Source: Halobacterium sp. CBA1132
GTDB taxonomy: Archaea > Halobacteriota > Halobacteria > Halobacteriales > Halobacteriaceae
DNA: 64,000 bases
NCBI RefSeq assembly: GCF_001485535.1
Contig: NZ_BCMZ01000001.1
Coordinates: forward strand, 2,294,001 to 2,358,000
Reading direction: 5' to 3'
The translations under genes and the position numbers were made by a program. Position 1 is the first letter of the stretch, and every line of letters starts with the position of its first letter. This document shows, one piece after another, positions 53,622 through 61,977 of this stretch. The notes beneath the pieces were generated by a model. The model was not told the DNA's origin. It did not search any database and worked only from the letters and a program-made list of their open reading frames with translations.

Positions 53622-54244
53622 GCCTGCTCCCGCGGCCGTCCGCGCGCACCCAGCGAACCATCACGCGCGTCATGCAGGTGGTGTTGGCCGGCCTCGTCGT
53701 CTACGGGTTCGCCCGCGGGAACTCCAAGGCCGTCGTAAACGGCTCGATAACGCTGCTCATCACGTTCCTCCCCGCGCTGCTGGAGCGCCGCTACGACCTC
53801 CCGCTTGACCCGTGGCTGGCGCTGTGGCTCACCGCCGCCGTCTTCCTCCACGTGCTCGGCTCCTCGGGGCTGTACGTCCACATCCCGTGGTGGGACCACG
53901 TCACGCACGCGCTGTCGGCGTCGCTGGTCGCGGGCGCCGGCTACACGGTCGCGCGCGCTGTCGACCTCCACCACGAGGACATCACTATCCCCTCCGAAAT
54001 CGCGTTCGTCTACCTCTTCGTCGTCGTGTTGGCGTTCGGCGTCGTCTGGGAGCTGTTCGAGTTCGGCCTCGACGTCGCATCCCAGCAGACCGGCCTGACG
54101 ATGCCGCTCGCCCAGCACGGCCTCGACGACACCGTCAAGGACTTCATGTACAACTCGCTGGGCGCGCTCGTCGTCGGCGTGTTCGGGCAGGCCCACCTCC
54201 TCGGCGTCGCTGAGACCGTCGAGGACTGGTGGCTCGCGAAGTAG
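53618..54244 (+). CDS. DUF2238/YjdF-like membrane protein
   Basis: 208 residues, about six membrane segments. The DUF2238 pattern is in YVHIPWWDHVTHALSASLVAGAGYTVAR near residue 88 and FGVVWELFEFGLDVASQQTG near residue 148 with DTVKDFMYNSLGALVVG near 172. Function unknown. Start overlaps the upstream gene by 4 bases. Confidence 0.82.
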   Translation: MSLLPRPSARTQRTITRVMQVVLAGLVVYGFARGNSKAVVNGSITLLITFLPALLERRYDLPLDPWLALWLTAAVFLHVLGSSGLYVHIPWWDHVTHALSASLVAGAGYTVARAVDLHHEDITIPSEIAFVYLFVVVLAFGVVWELFEFGLDVASQQTGLTMPLAQHGLDDTVKDFMYNSLGALVVGVFGQAHLLGVAETVEDWWLAK

Positions 54245-54281
54245 CGAACGTTCAAGTACGGGAACGGGACCACCGCGTGTC

Positions 54282-54956
54282 GTGCCCGACGCTCCCCCGA
54301 ACTCGGTCGCGTTCAGTGACCTCGCGCGCGCCACGTACTGCCCGCGCCAACTCTACTACGCTCGGCGCGACGACCGCAGTCCGCCCCCTGAACACGACCA
54401 CGCCCGCGACCTCGCCGGCCAGTACGACGCCCTCGCGGTGGCTTCTGACGCCGCGCTCGCGACCTACGACCTCGCAGTCGAACCCCCCGAGTTCCGGTCG
54501 AACCTCCGCGCCAGCCTCGACCGCCACCCGCGCGTCGCCGACCCCGCCGAGACCGCCGTGTTCCTCCGCGGGAAGGACACACACGGCCGCGCGCGGAAGG
54601 TCCACACGGACCCACTCTCGGTGTCGGTGGTGACGCCCGGAAGCCCACCCGAAGCGGGGGTGTGGGCGCCCCAGTCGGTGCGTGCGGTCGCCGCCGCGAA
54701 GGCGCTAGCGTGGCGCGAAGAACAGTCCGTCGAGCGCGCGTACGTCGAGTACGCCCGCCACGGCGTCGTTCGCGAACTCTCGCTGACGACCCGGCGGAAA
54801 GCCGCCTACCAGCGTGCGCTCCGTGCGGTGCGCGGGCTCGACGGCCCGCCGCCCCGGCTCCACGACGACGCGAAGTGCGGTGCCTGCGAGTACAGCGACG
54901 AGTGCGGGACGAAGACCCGGACGCTCGGCTCGCTGCTGTCGCTCGGCGACGACTAA
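54282..54956 (+). CDS. solo Cas4-like PD-(D/E)XK nuclease family protein
   Basis: 224 residues, GTG start with TTCAAGTA about 27 bases upstream. The N-terminal Cys in YCPRQLYY (near residue 19) and the C-terminal CGACEYSDECG (near 200) form the Cas4 four-cysteine 4Fe-4S site. The nuclease centre seems degenerate: GKDTHGRARKVHTDPLSV lacks a clear ExK after the Asp. There is no CRISPR array or other cas gene nearby. Solo haloarchaeal Cas4 proteins are known; role unclear. Confidence 0.8.
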   Translation: MPDAPPNSVAFSDLARATYCPRQLYYARRDDRSPPPEHDHARDLAGQYDALAVASDAALATYDLAVEPPEFRSNLRASLDRHPRVADPAETAVFLRGKDTHGRARKVHTDPLSVSVVTPGSPPEAGVWAPQSVRAVAAAKALAWREEQSVERAYVEYARHGVVRELSLTTRRKAAYQRALRAVRGLDGPPPRLHDDAKCGACEYSDECGTKTRTLGSLLSLGDD

Positions 54957-54957
54957 C

Positions 54958-55557
54958 TCAGGCGTGTTCGGCCAGCCACTCGCGCACGTCGTCGCCGACC
55001 GCGCCCTCGCGGAGAATCTCGCCGCGCGCGACGTCGACGACCGTACTCCCGGTTCCGCCCGGCGTCTCGCCGGCGTCCAGCACGGCGTCGACAGAGTCTC
55101 GGAATTCGGGGTCGAGGTCGGCCGGGTGGGTGACGCTCGGCTCCCCGGAGACGTTCGCGCTCGTCGCCGTAATCGGGGCCACGCGGTCGAGGAGCGCGAG
55201 CGCGACGTCGTGGTCGGGCACGCGGACGCCCACGCGGTCGCGGCCGCCCGTGAGCTCGTCCGGGACGCTGTCGCGCTTCTCGCAGACGAGCGTCACCGGC
55301 CCGGGGAGGAACGCCTCGGCGAACGCGCGCTCGGTGTCGTTCCAGTTGACGTGCTCGCTGGCGGCGTCGGCGTCGAGGAACGCGAACGACAGCGGCTTGT
55401 CTCGGCTCCGTGCCTTCGCCTCGAAGACCGCCTCAACCGCGTCGGCGTCGAGCGCGTCCGCGCCGAGGCCGTACACCGTCTCGGTCGGATAGACGACGAG
55501 GCCGCCGCCGCGGACGGCGTCGGCGGCCGCGTCGAGGTCGGCGTCGCTGACAGTCAT
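54958..55557 (-). CDS. sua5: threonylcarbamoyl-AMP synthase (Sua5/YrdC family)
   Basis: 199 residues from ATG 55557. YrdC motifs: GGGLVVYPTETVYGLGADA near residue 18, KARSRDKPLSF near 48, PGPVTLVCEKRDSVP near 90 and TSANVSGEPSVTHP near 132. It makes threonylcarbamoyl-AMP for t6A37 tRNA modification. It is convergent with the Cas4-like gene, 1 base apart. It lacks the C-terminal Sua5 domain, so it is the short YrdC/TsaC form. Confidence 0.94.
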   Translation of the reverse strand: MTVSDADLDAAADAVRGGGLVVYPTETVYGLGADALDADAVEAVFEAKARSRDKPLSFAFLDADAASEHVNWNDTERAFAEAFLPGPVTLVCEKRDSVPDELTGGRDRVGVRVPDHDVALALLDRVAPITATSANVSGEPSVTHPADLDPEFRDSVDAVLDAGETPGGTGSTVVDVARGEILREGAVGDDVREWLAEHA

Positions 55558-55589
55558 ACGCGGAGGGTAGACAGCCGCGCGAAAAAGCG

Positions 55590-56108
55590 TTACAGTTCGG
55601 CGAGCGCGGCCTCGACCGCGTCGTAGTCGGGGAAATTCGGCCACTCCTCGGCGACCCACGCGTACTCGACGGTGCCGTCCGCGGCGACGAGGAACACCGC
55701 GGGCAGGGGCTCGCTGACGCCCGCCATCCCGTCGAGGTCGTGGCTGACGCCGTACTGCTCTGCGACGCCGTTCTGCGGGTCGCTGAACAGGCCCGCGAAC
55801 TGTTCGATGCCGCGCTCCTCGATGGTGGTCTTGTGCTCGTACGGCGACGAGATGGAGACGCCCGCGACCTGCGCGCCGTACTCCTCGACGCCGCGCTCGC
55901 GGAGTTCGTTCCAGATGTACGTCGACGGGAACGCGCCGTCCATCGGCGTGAACACCAACAGGACGGGACCGTCGTCGAGGAGGTCCGACAGCGCGATGTC
56001 CTCCCAGTACTCGTCGTTGACGAGCGGGCGCGTGAATTCTGGGGCGCGCTCGCCCTCCTCGACGTGGTTGGCCTCGGGGAGGTCGACGACGTCGAAGTCG
56101 AGTTCCAT
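55590..56108 (-). CDS. redoxin-family protein without cysteine
   Basis: 172 residues in the AhpC/TSA fold (DGPVLLVFTPMDGAFPSTYIWNELRERGVEEYGAQVAGVSISSPYEHKTTIEER). Where peroxiredoxins have the peroxidatic Cys the sequence reads FTPMDGAFPST, and no Cys occurs anywhere in the protein. It is coupled to the glutaredoxin gene by sharing one base (56108). Not an active peroxidase; a structural or chaperone-like role is possible. Confidence 0.88.
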   Translation of the reverse strand: MELDFDVVDLPEANHVEEGERAPEFTRPLVNDEYWEDIALSDLLDDGPVLLVFTPMDGAFPSTYIWNELRERGVEEYGAQVAGVSISSPYEHKTTIEERGIEQFAGLFSDPQNGVAEQYGVSHDLDGMAGVSEPLPAVFLVAADGTVEYAWVAEEWPNFPDYDAVEAALAEL

Positions 56109-56398
56109 CAGTTCTCACCCTCGTAGGTGGCTTCGAGGTACTCCACGATGTTCGCGCTCTCGGCCATCGCCACGCCGGTCTCGTCGTCGATGATGGCGGG
56201 CACCGTGCGCGCGCCGACGATGCGCTTGACGGCGTCGCGGTCGCCGTGCATCGGTTCGACGAACCGGGAGTGGTAGTCGATGTCCAGTTCGTCCAGTTTG
56301 CGGACGACGCGCTCGCAGAACGGGCACGCCTGCAGTCGGTACAGCGTGACGTGGGCGTCGCTGTGCTCGGGTCGCGTCGGTGCAGTTCGCGCGCTCAT
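56108..56398 (-). CDS. glutaredoxin-family protein
   Basis: 96 residues from ATG 56398. Thioredoxin fold with the active site ACPFCERVVRKL near residue 25, cis-Pro in RTVPAIIDDE near residue 66, and the GSH-binding-like MAESANIVEYLEATYEG at the C-terminus, resembling N-terminal GST domains too. Haloarchaea use gamma-glutamylcysteine rather than glutathione. First gene of a pair with the Cys-less redoxin. Confidence 0.9.
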   Translation of the reverse strand: MSARTAPTRPEHSDAHVTLYRLQACPFCERVVRKLDELDIDYHSRFVEPMHGDRDAVKRIVGARTVPAIIDDETGVAMAESANIVEYLEATYEGEN

Positions 56399-56501
56399 AC
56401 ACGGTCGTTGGCCCGAAACGGGGGTAAACGCTTCGCCTGCGGCGGTCTCCGCAGTGAGAGTGAGTAAACTCTTAACGCGCGCGCTAAAAATGGAGGCTGG
56501 A

Positions 56502-57863
56502 ATGGGTACTTCGTCGCTCCCGCTGGCAATGTTACTCGGGGTCGAGCTCACGCAGGACGTCGTCGTCGGCACCGGTGTCGTCGCGATGGTCGTCCTGATG
56601 GTGCTCTCGGCGTTCTTCTCCTCGTCGGAGATCGCGATGTTCTCACTGGCGCGCCACCGCATCGACGCGCTCGTCGAGGACGACATGCCGGGCGCGAAGA
56701 CGGTCGCGGACCTCAAAGAGGACCCGCACCGGCTACTGGTGACGATTCTCGTCGGCAACAACCTCGTGAACATCGCGATGTCCTCCATCGCGACCGGGCT
56801 GCTCGGCTACTACCTCTCCCAAGGGCAGGCGGTGCTCGCGGCGACGTTCGGTGTCACCGCGCTCGTCCTGCTGTTCGGGGAGAGCGCGCCGAAGTCCTAC
56901 GCCGTCGAGAACACGGAGTCGTGGGCGCTCACCATCGCCAGTCCCCTGAAGTGGTCCGAGCGCTTCCTCTATCCGCTGGTCATCCTCTTCGACTACCTCA
57001 CGCGGGTCGTCAACCAAGTGACGGGCGGCCGCGCGGCCATCGAGACGAGCTACGTCACGCGCTCCGAGATTCAGGACATGATCAAGACCGGGGAGCGCGA
57101 GGGTGTCATCGAGGAGGACGAGCGGGAGATGCTCCAGCGCATCTTCCGGTTCAACAACACCATCGCGAAGGAAGTGATGACGCCGCGACTGGACATGAAC
57201 GCCGTCTCGAAGGGCGACTCCATCGAGGAGGCGATTCAGACGTGCACGCAGGCCGGCCACGAGCGCGTCCCCGTCTACGAGGGCGAACTCGACAACGTCA
57301 TCGGCGTCGTCAGCCTCGAAGACCTCGTCCGCGAGTACCTCTACGGGGAGAGCGAGGACGTCGAACTCGAAGACCTCATCGAGCCGACGCTGCACGTCCC
57401 CGAGTCGAAGAACGTCGACGACCTGCTGCGCGAGATGCAGGACAAGCGCGTCCAGTTGGTCATCGTCATCGACGAGTTCGGCACCACCGAGGGGCTGCTG
57501 ACCGCCGAGGACATCACCGAGGAGATTGTCGGCGAGATACTCGAAGGCGAGGAGGAGCTCCCCATCAACTTCGTCGACGACGACACCGTCCGGGTGCGCG
57601 GCGAGGTGAACGTCGAGGAGGTCAACGACGCCCTCGACATCGACCTGCCGGAGGGCGAGGAGTTCGAGACCATCGCGGGGTTCATCTTCAACCGCGCCGG
57701 CCGGCTGGTCGAGGAGGACGAGATGTTCCGCTTCGAGAACGTCGAACTCACCGCCGAGCGCGTCGAGAACACCCGCATCATGAAAGCGCGAGTGCGCCGG
57801 CTTCCCGACGACGACGGCGACGAGGACCGCGAACTGGAGTCCCTCGAAGACGACGAAACGTAG
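56502..57863 (+). CDS. CNNM/CorC-type transporter-associated protein (hemolysin family)
   Basis: 453 residues from ATG 56502, with CTTAACG about 27 bases upstream; the ATG at 56490 is also possible. N-terminal CNNM/DUF21 domain with four membrane segments (about 15-180), two CBS domains (about 205-330, for example MTPRLDMNAVSKGDSIEEAIQ), and a CorC_HlyC domain near the end (VRVRGEVNVEEVNDALDIDLPEGEEFETIAGFIFNRAGRL). The acidic tail is short. Family members are Mg2+/Co2+ efflux-related. Confidence 0.93.
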   Translation: MGTSSLPLAMLLGVELTQDVVVGTGVVAMVVLMVLSAFFSSSEIAMFSLARHRIDALVEDDMPGAKTVADLKEDPHRLLVTILVGNNLVNIAMSSIATGLLGYYLSQGQAVLAATFGVTALVLLFGESAPKSYAVENTESWALTIASPLKWSERFLYPLVILFDYLTRVVNQVTGGRAAIETSYVTRSEIQDMIKTGEREGVIEEDEREMLQRIFRFNNTIAKEVMTPRLDMNAVSKGDSIEEAIQTCTQAGHERVPVYEGELDNVIGVVSLEDLVREYLYGESEDVELEDLIEPTLHVPESKNVDDLLREMQDKRVQLVIVIDEFGTTEGLLTAEDITEEIVGEILEGEEELPINFVDDDTVRVRGEVNVEEVNDALDIDLPEGEEFETIAGFIFNRAGRLVEEDEMFRFENVELTAERVENTRIMKARVRRLPDDDGDEDRELESLEDDET

Positions 57864-57885
57864 CGCCGGGCCGTTTCCGACTGTT

Positions 57886-57930
57886 GTTGCGAGCGCAGTT
57901 TCGTCGTTCAGGAATCTGCTCGACAACGGA
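57886..57930 (+). repeat. direct repeat, copy 1 of island boundary
   Basis: 45 bases identical to 59086-59130, exactly 1200 bases apart; similarity (about 75%) continues for another 30 bases on the right. The unit also has an imperfect stem (GTTGCGAGCGCAG with CTGCTCGACAAC). Confidence 0.95.
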
Positions 57931-58111
57931 AGAGATGGTTCGGAGAGGAGGTGTGCGGACTTAGTGGACCGGCGGTTGTGTCCAGGCGCACGATTTCCGC
58001 CAAATATCTACGTCTCAGCGGCGTTCCTCAGTATACTCGTCCGTACTTGTCTCATACTCCGAAGTCTCGACAGCACCACCGCATACAGGAGCGGGAGGAG
58101 GGAGAAGCCCG
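57931..58111. other. gene-free spacer in the direct-repeat island
   Basis: No gene supported between the first repeat and the small minus-strand gene. Composition drifts from GC-rich toward A/T-rich (AAATATCTACGTCTC near 58000). Confidence 0.5.
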
Positions 58112-58384
58112 CTACAGGTACCAGGTGTATTCGCCGTCCTCGTCGTGCTCCCGAATGAACTCCTTAGTGTCGTGGACGCTAGTGAGGGTCACCGTACCTC
58201 GCGCCTTCTCCATCACTGGTGCCTCTGGGTCGGCGATGAGGTCATCCATTGCGTCCTCGAAAATGTCTCCTTCGAGGTCAGCCCAGTCCTTAATCGTATC
58301 ACGTTGCTTATGATGGTCTCCGTAGACAGGAGGTCGGACCATCTTCGCCAGAATCTCGACGTGTGAAGAGTTCCATTGAGTCAT
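58112..58384 (-). CDS. small hypothetical protein in the direct-repeat island
   Basis: 90 residues from ATG 58384, with AAGTAAGTAA on the same strand about 28 bases upstream. Sequence MTQWNSSHVEILAKMV...PPVYGDHHKQRD is followed by a probable helix and an acidic end DEDGEYTWYL. It looks like a small winged helix, but this is not certain. Composition is less GC-rich than the chromosome, as in accessory DNA. Confidence 0.65.
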   Translation of the reverse strand: MTQWNSSHVEILAKMVRPPVYGDHHKQRDTIKDWADLEGDIFEDAMDDLIADPEAPVMEKARGTVTLTSVHDTKEFIREHDEDGEYTWYL

Positions 58385-58682
58385 AGAGAATCGTTTTCAG
58401 TTACTTACTTCTACGCACCACGACAACTTAAGCGTTCCCCCAGGACAACAGAGTTGTAGTTCGTCTAGTCAAGGAATGTAATTCTGGTCGGTTACTGGTG
58501 GTTGCTATAACATTACATTAGTGTAGTAACAACCAAACAATTATAATCCCGAAGCTCCACAGTGTAGTTGTAGAAGAGATACCCCCGGAGCCACTAAAAC
58601 GGCTCAGTTGGGGTCGAAACCACCAATAGCGTCGGCTATACCAGTAACGGCAGCTCGACGCTATCCACGAGGTCTACACAAT
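58385..58682. promoter_or_regulatory. A/T-rich control region upstream of the wHTH gene
   Basis: It holds an inverted-repeat-like CATTACATTAGTGTAGTAAC (58511-58530), a TTATAAT box (58541-58547) and a stem-loop GAGCC-ACTAAAAC-GGCTC (58588-58605), flanked by ACCCCC and GGGGT that may extend it. If TTATAAT is the TATA box, the wHTH mRNA would have a leader of about 110 bases containing this hairpin. Confidence 0.5.
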
Positions 58683-59012
58683 ATGGCCGCAACGACCGAA
58701 CAAACGGAAAACGAAGCATCATACGCCGAACAGACCGCGCTAACCGACCTGTTCGGTGATCACCCAAAGACGAAGATCCTTGCAGTGCTAACCGCAGAGT
58801 CCCGGGACATTAACATCACGCGACTGGCCGAGATGGCTGGATCGAGCCGGTCCACCATCTACGACCACATCGATGACCTGCAAGAGATCGGTGTCGTCGA
58901 ACAGACCCGGAAGGTCGGCGGCAGCCCGCTGTACCAGCTCAACCGCGACAGTGAGACTGCCAAGAAGCTCGCACAGCTCGAATGGGAACTCATCGAAGAA
59001 CACAACGACTGA
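58683..59012 (+). CDS. winged-helix DNA-binding protein
   Basis: 109 residues from ATG 58683. The ArsR/MarR-like wHTH is at residues 18-95: LTDLFGDHPKTKILAVLTAESRDINITRLAEMAGSSRSTIYDHIDDLQEIGVVEQTRKVGGSPLYQLN. No sensor Cys or metal site. Proteins of this short type are frequent in haloarchaeal plasmids and proviruses. It is probably a local regulator, perhaps of the neighbouring small gene. Confidence 0.85.
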   Translation: MAATTEQTENEASYAEQTALTDLFGDHPKTKILAVLTAESRDINITRLAEMAGSSRSTIYDHIDDLQEIGVVEQTRKVGGSPLYQLNRDSETAKKLAQLEWELIEEHND

Positions 59013-59085
59013 AGCCTCTTTTATCGCGTACAGTTCGACGAGAGAATCACCGAGTAGGAACACCAAATCGAATTCGCCAGTAGTA

Positions 59086-59130
59086 GTTGCGAGCGCAGTT
59101 TCGTCGTTCAGGAATCTGCTCGACAACGGA
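59086..59130 (+). repeat. direct repeat, copy 2 of island boundary
   Basis: Identical 45 bases to 57886-57930. It lies 74 bases after the wHTH gene and 30 bases before the stop of the minus-strand lipoprotein gene. Confidence 0.95.
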
Positions 59131-59159
59131 GGAAATGACTCGGTAAGGCGGTCTGCGGA

Positions 59160-59819
59160 CTACGATGTCGTGCGCTTCTGGACGTTCTGGGCGCTCATCT
59201 TCTCCGCCCAAAAGTCACCGACAACGATGCTGATGCGGTAGTAGGCGTTGTTGGCTCGGATGTAATCAACGCCACCCAGACTGTCCGGCAGTGAAGCCCA
59301 CTGGCCGAATGGTGTCCCGTACGAGCCGTTCTCGATAGCCGTCCGGACTGGCTCCTGAACGTCAGTTGGGAGGGTATCGAGCGCGACGGTGGTATCGTTC
59401 GCTGCGGGCTGTTGTTCGGTTGTCTGAATCGCGTAGGTCGCCAGTGTAGGGCCAGTATCCCAGGAGAGGCGATAGAGCGAACCGTTCTTCCGAACGTACT
59501 CGTGGTTCTTGAACACGTCAGTGGCGTTTGTCGGGGCGTACGTGCCGTTGACGTACGGAGAGTTCCGGACGGAGGCCGGAGCGAATGCGACTTCGCTGGT
59601 GAGGGCCGCATCGAAGGCCGTTTGCTCGACTGCGGACAGCGACGAATAGTTGAGCGTATTGCTCGCGGACACATCAGTCGGGGCGTCCGCCGTCTCAGAC
59701 GCCGTAACACTCGTCTGCGTTGGTTTTGGCGTCTGATTTGCTGGTGGTTGGCCACTCAGACAGCCGCTCATCGCGGCAAATACCAGCAGCGCGCCAACGA
59801 TGACTGGAGCGCGAGCCAT
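59160..59819 (-). CDS. lipoprotein of unknown function
   Basis: 219 residues. Signal peptide with lipobox near residue 20 (VFAAMSGCLSG), a Thr/Pro/Ala linker, then a beta-rich domain with repeated Asn-X-Thr/Ser sites (NGT, NAT, NGS, NDT) suited to N-glycosylation (for example SSLSAVEQTAFDAAL and RANNAYYRISIVVGDFW). No Pfam-like match recognised. Probable surface protein. Confidence 0.78.
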   Translation of the reverse strand: MARAPVIVGALLVFAAMSGCLSGQPPANQTPKPTQTSVTASETADAPTDVSASNTLNYSSLSAVEQTAFDAALTSEVAFAPASVRNSPYVNGTYAPTNATDVFKNHEYVRKNGSLYRLSWDTGPTLATYAIQTTEQQPAANDTTVALDTLPTDVQEPVRTAIENGSYGTPFGQWASLPDSLGGVDYIRANNAYYRISIVVGDFWAEKMSAQNVQKRTTS

Positions 59820-59933
59820 ACGGAATTGAAGTCCGACCGGGGTAAGTGTCTTGTCGGGGGCTATCGAGAGTTCACCTGCACGAGCGGCTGTTTCGCCGAC
59901 GACGCTGAATCAAGAAGCCGAATCCGACTACTG

Positions 59934-61109
59934 CTAGAAGACTGCGTCGACAGCGAGGAACCCGCCGTAGCCGACGCCGAGCGCGAGCGCCAGCGACGCC
60001 ACCCACGCCAGCACCGTGAACAGCATCTTGCGCTTGCTGACGCCGCCGCCCGTCGAGGCGGCGTAGCCCGAGCCGACGATGGCGCTGACGATGATTTCGT
60101 TGAACGAGACGGGGATGCCGAAGAAGACGGCGGTCTGGGCGATGGCGAAACTCGGGATGAGCGCGGCGATGGAGCGCCGCGGCCCCAGCGAGGAGTAGTC
60201 CTGACTGATGGCCTTGATCATGCGCGGCGCGCCCGTCCACGACCCGACGAGCAGGCCGATGCCGCCGCCGACCAGCACGTACGTCAGCGGGACGTCGCCG
60301 CCGACGAGCGGGAGCAGCGGGCCGACCGCCAGCCCGACTTGGCTGCCGCCCGCAGAGAACGCGACGAGGCCGCCGAGCGCGAGCAGGAAGTGGCGCTGGC
60401 CGCGCTCGGGGTCGCCCTTGAGGTCTCGGTAGAGGACGAGCGCGACGGCGAGCGCGCAGAGGAGCGTGACGCCCGCGTGGACCGCGAGTTCGAACTGGCC
60501 GACGCTGACTGCGACCGCGCGGGCGAGCGACTGACTCGTTCCCGGCGGCCCGAGGAACACGAACTGGACGTTCGCGAGGATGGCGCCGACGACGGCGCTC
60601 AACACGGGTACGGTCTGCGTGTCGCGGTCGATGCCGCGCAGGCCGCGCGCGGTGGCGTACGCGATGCCGCCGCCGACGAACGGCACGAGCACCCACAGCG
60701 TCGCAATCTGCTGGTACTTCGCCCACGCCGGCCCGGCGCCCATCGCCAGTCCGGTGCCGACGACGGCGCCGGTGACGGTGAACGCGGTCGCTATCGGGTA
60801 GCCGGCGAACACGCCGATGGCGACCAGCGTCGCCGCGATAATGAGCGCAGTTGTGGCGGCCAGCGGCGACAGTGTCGCGCCGACGAGCAGTTCGCCGCCG
60901 ACCGCCTCGGAGACGTTCGCTCCCTGAAAGACGGCACCGGCGAACCCGAGAATGCCGACGATGAACCCGGCGCGCATCACGGTGATCGCGTTCGCGCCGA
61001 CCGCGGGCGCGAACGGCGTCGACCCGGAGGAGCCGGCGCCGATAGCCCACGCCATGAACAGGCTCGCTACCGCAGCGACCACGAGTACCACGAGTCCGGC
61101 TCCAGCCAT
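59934..61109 (-). CDS. PiT-family inorganic phosphate transporter
   Basis: 391 residues with about 11 membrane segments. The duplicated PHO4 signature is visible as GANAITVMRAGFIVGILGFAGAVFQG (near residue 37) and a C-terminal partner IPVSFNEIIVSAIVGSGYA (near residue 325). PiT proteins import phosphate, typically with Na+ or H+. Many haloarchaeal pit genes have a DUF47/PhoU-like partner; none is adjacent here. Confidence 0.92.
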   Translation of the reverse strand: MAGAGLVVLVVAAVASLFMAWAIGAGSSGSTPFAPAVGANAITVMRAGFIVGILGFAGAVFQGANVSEAVGGELLVGATLSPLAATTALIIAATLVAIGVFAGYPIATAFTVTGAVVGTGLAMGAGPAWAKYQQIATLWVLVPFVGGGIAYATARGLRGIDRDTQTVPVLSAVVGAILANVQFVFLGPPGTSQSLARAVAVSVGQFELAVHAGVTLLCALAVALVLYRDLKGDPERGQRHFLLALGGLVAFSAGGSQVGLAVGPLLPLVGGDVPLTYVLVGGGIGLLVGSWTGAPRMIKAISQDYSSLGPRRSIAALIPSFAIAQTAVFFGIPVSFNEIIVSAIVGSGYAASTGGGVSKRKMLFTVLAWVASLALALGVGYGGFLAVDAVF

Positions 61110-61171
61110 TACGACGACTGTCCGTGGGGACGACCTAAGACACTACCGACCTGCGAGGCCGGCGCGGCCGG

Positions 61172-61864
61172 TCAGTTCGTCGTCGACGTCGTGTCCTCCG
61201 CATCGACGTTCTGCTCGGGGGGTTCGACGCCCTCGACGGCTTCGGCGGTCTCGGTCTCGCGCTCGGTGTCGACGTGCCAGCGGTTGATGTCGTCGAAGGA
61301 TTCGAGGTGGTCGCGGACGCCGTCCTTGACGCCGTCGTCGTTGACGTTCACCTCGAAGACGAACTCCTCTTGGCTGCGGATGCGCTGGATGTTCGCGCTC
61401 ACGAGGTCGTTGTCGAAGTAGTAGGGCGCGACTTGGGTCATCACGCGCTGATAGACGACGTTCTCGACCTTGCGGAGGGCTTGCCGGCCCGCGGTGTCAG
61501 CGGCGCGCTTGACGTGGCCGAGCGTGTCCTGCCACTTCTCGACGGCGGTGTCGGCCTCGCCCTCTTCGAGTTCCTCGTAGGACTCGGTGAGTCGTTCGCC
61601 CGCGGTCTGGAGGTCGTCGTCCGGCGACTGGCCCTCCTTCTCGCCTTCGCCCTCACCGACACTGGCCTGCTCGGCGGTCTTCTCGCTGACCTCCTCCTCG
61701 ATGCGTTCGTGTGACTTCGGGCGCCAGTCGTTCCACTCCTCGAAGGCGTCCGAGTACGCCTCGTGAGCGTCGGCCTCGCGGAGCGCCTGCGTTACCCGCT
61801 CCCCGTGTTCGACGACGTCGCCCCACGTGCCGCGTTCCTTGAACCCGGCGACGCTCTCCTCCAT
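61172..61864 (-). CDS. DUF5828 haloarchaeal protein
   Basis: 230 residues from ATG 61864 (MEESVAGFK); the GTG at 61873 is less likely. Highly acidic, mostly helical, with charged linkers ([23 protein letters not shown]). No membrane segments or catalytic residues. It matches the haloarchaeal DUF5828 family; function unknown. Divergent from upp. Confidence 0.78.
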   Translation of the reverse strand: MEESVAGFKERGTWGDVVEHGERVTQALREADAHEAYSDAFEEWNDWRPKSHERIEEEVSEKTAEQASVGEGEGEKEGQSPDDDLQTAGERLTESYEELEEGEADTAVEKWQDTLGHVKRAADTAGRQALRKVENVVYQRVMTQVAPYYFDNDLVSANIQRIRSQEEFVFEVNVNDDGVKDGVRDHLESFDDINRWHVDTERETETAEAVEGVEPPEQNVDAEDTTSTTN

Positions 61865-61977
61865 CGTTACCACGCTTACGGCGCGCGCGAATAAACATCT
61901 TGTCGCGTCGTGTGCTCGTCCCGCACTCGACGCGAGCGATAGCGGGTTTTAAGCGGACTCGGGGCGCGGCGTTACGT

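Noticed and set aside
54282-54956. Possible CRISPR-Cas locus around the Cas4-like gene
   Set aside because: No repeat-spacer array and no other cas gene is found anywhere in the window.
59412-61421. 669-codon open frame spanning the lipoprotein and phosphate transporter genes
   Set aside because: It crosses three genes on the other strand and lacks any domain; it is a shadow.
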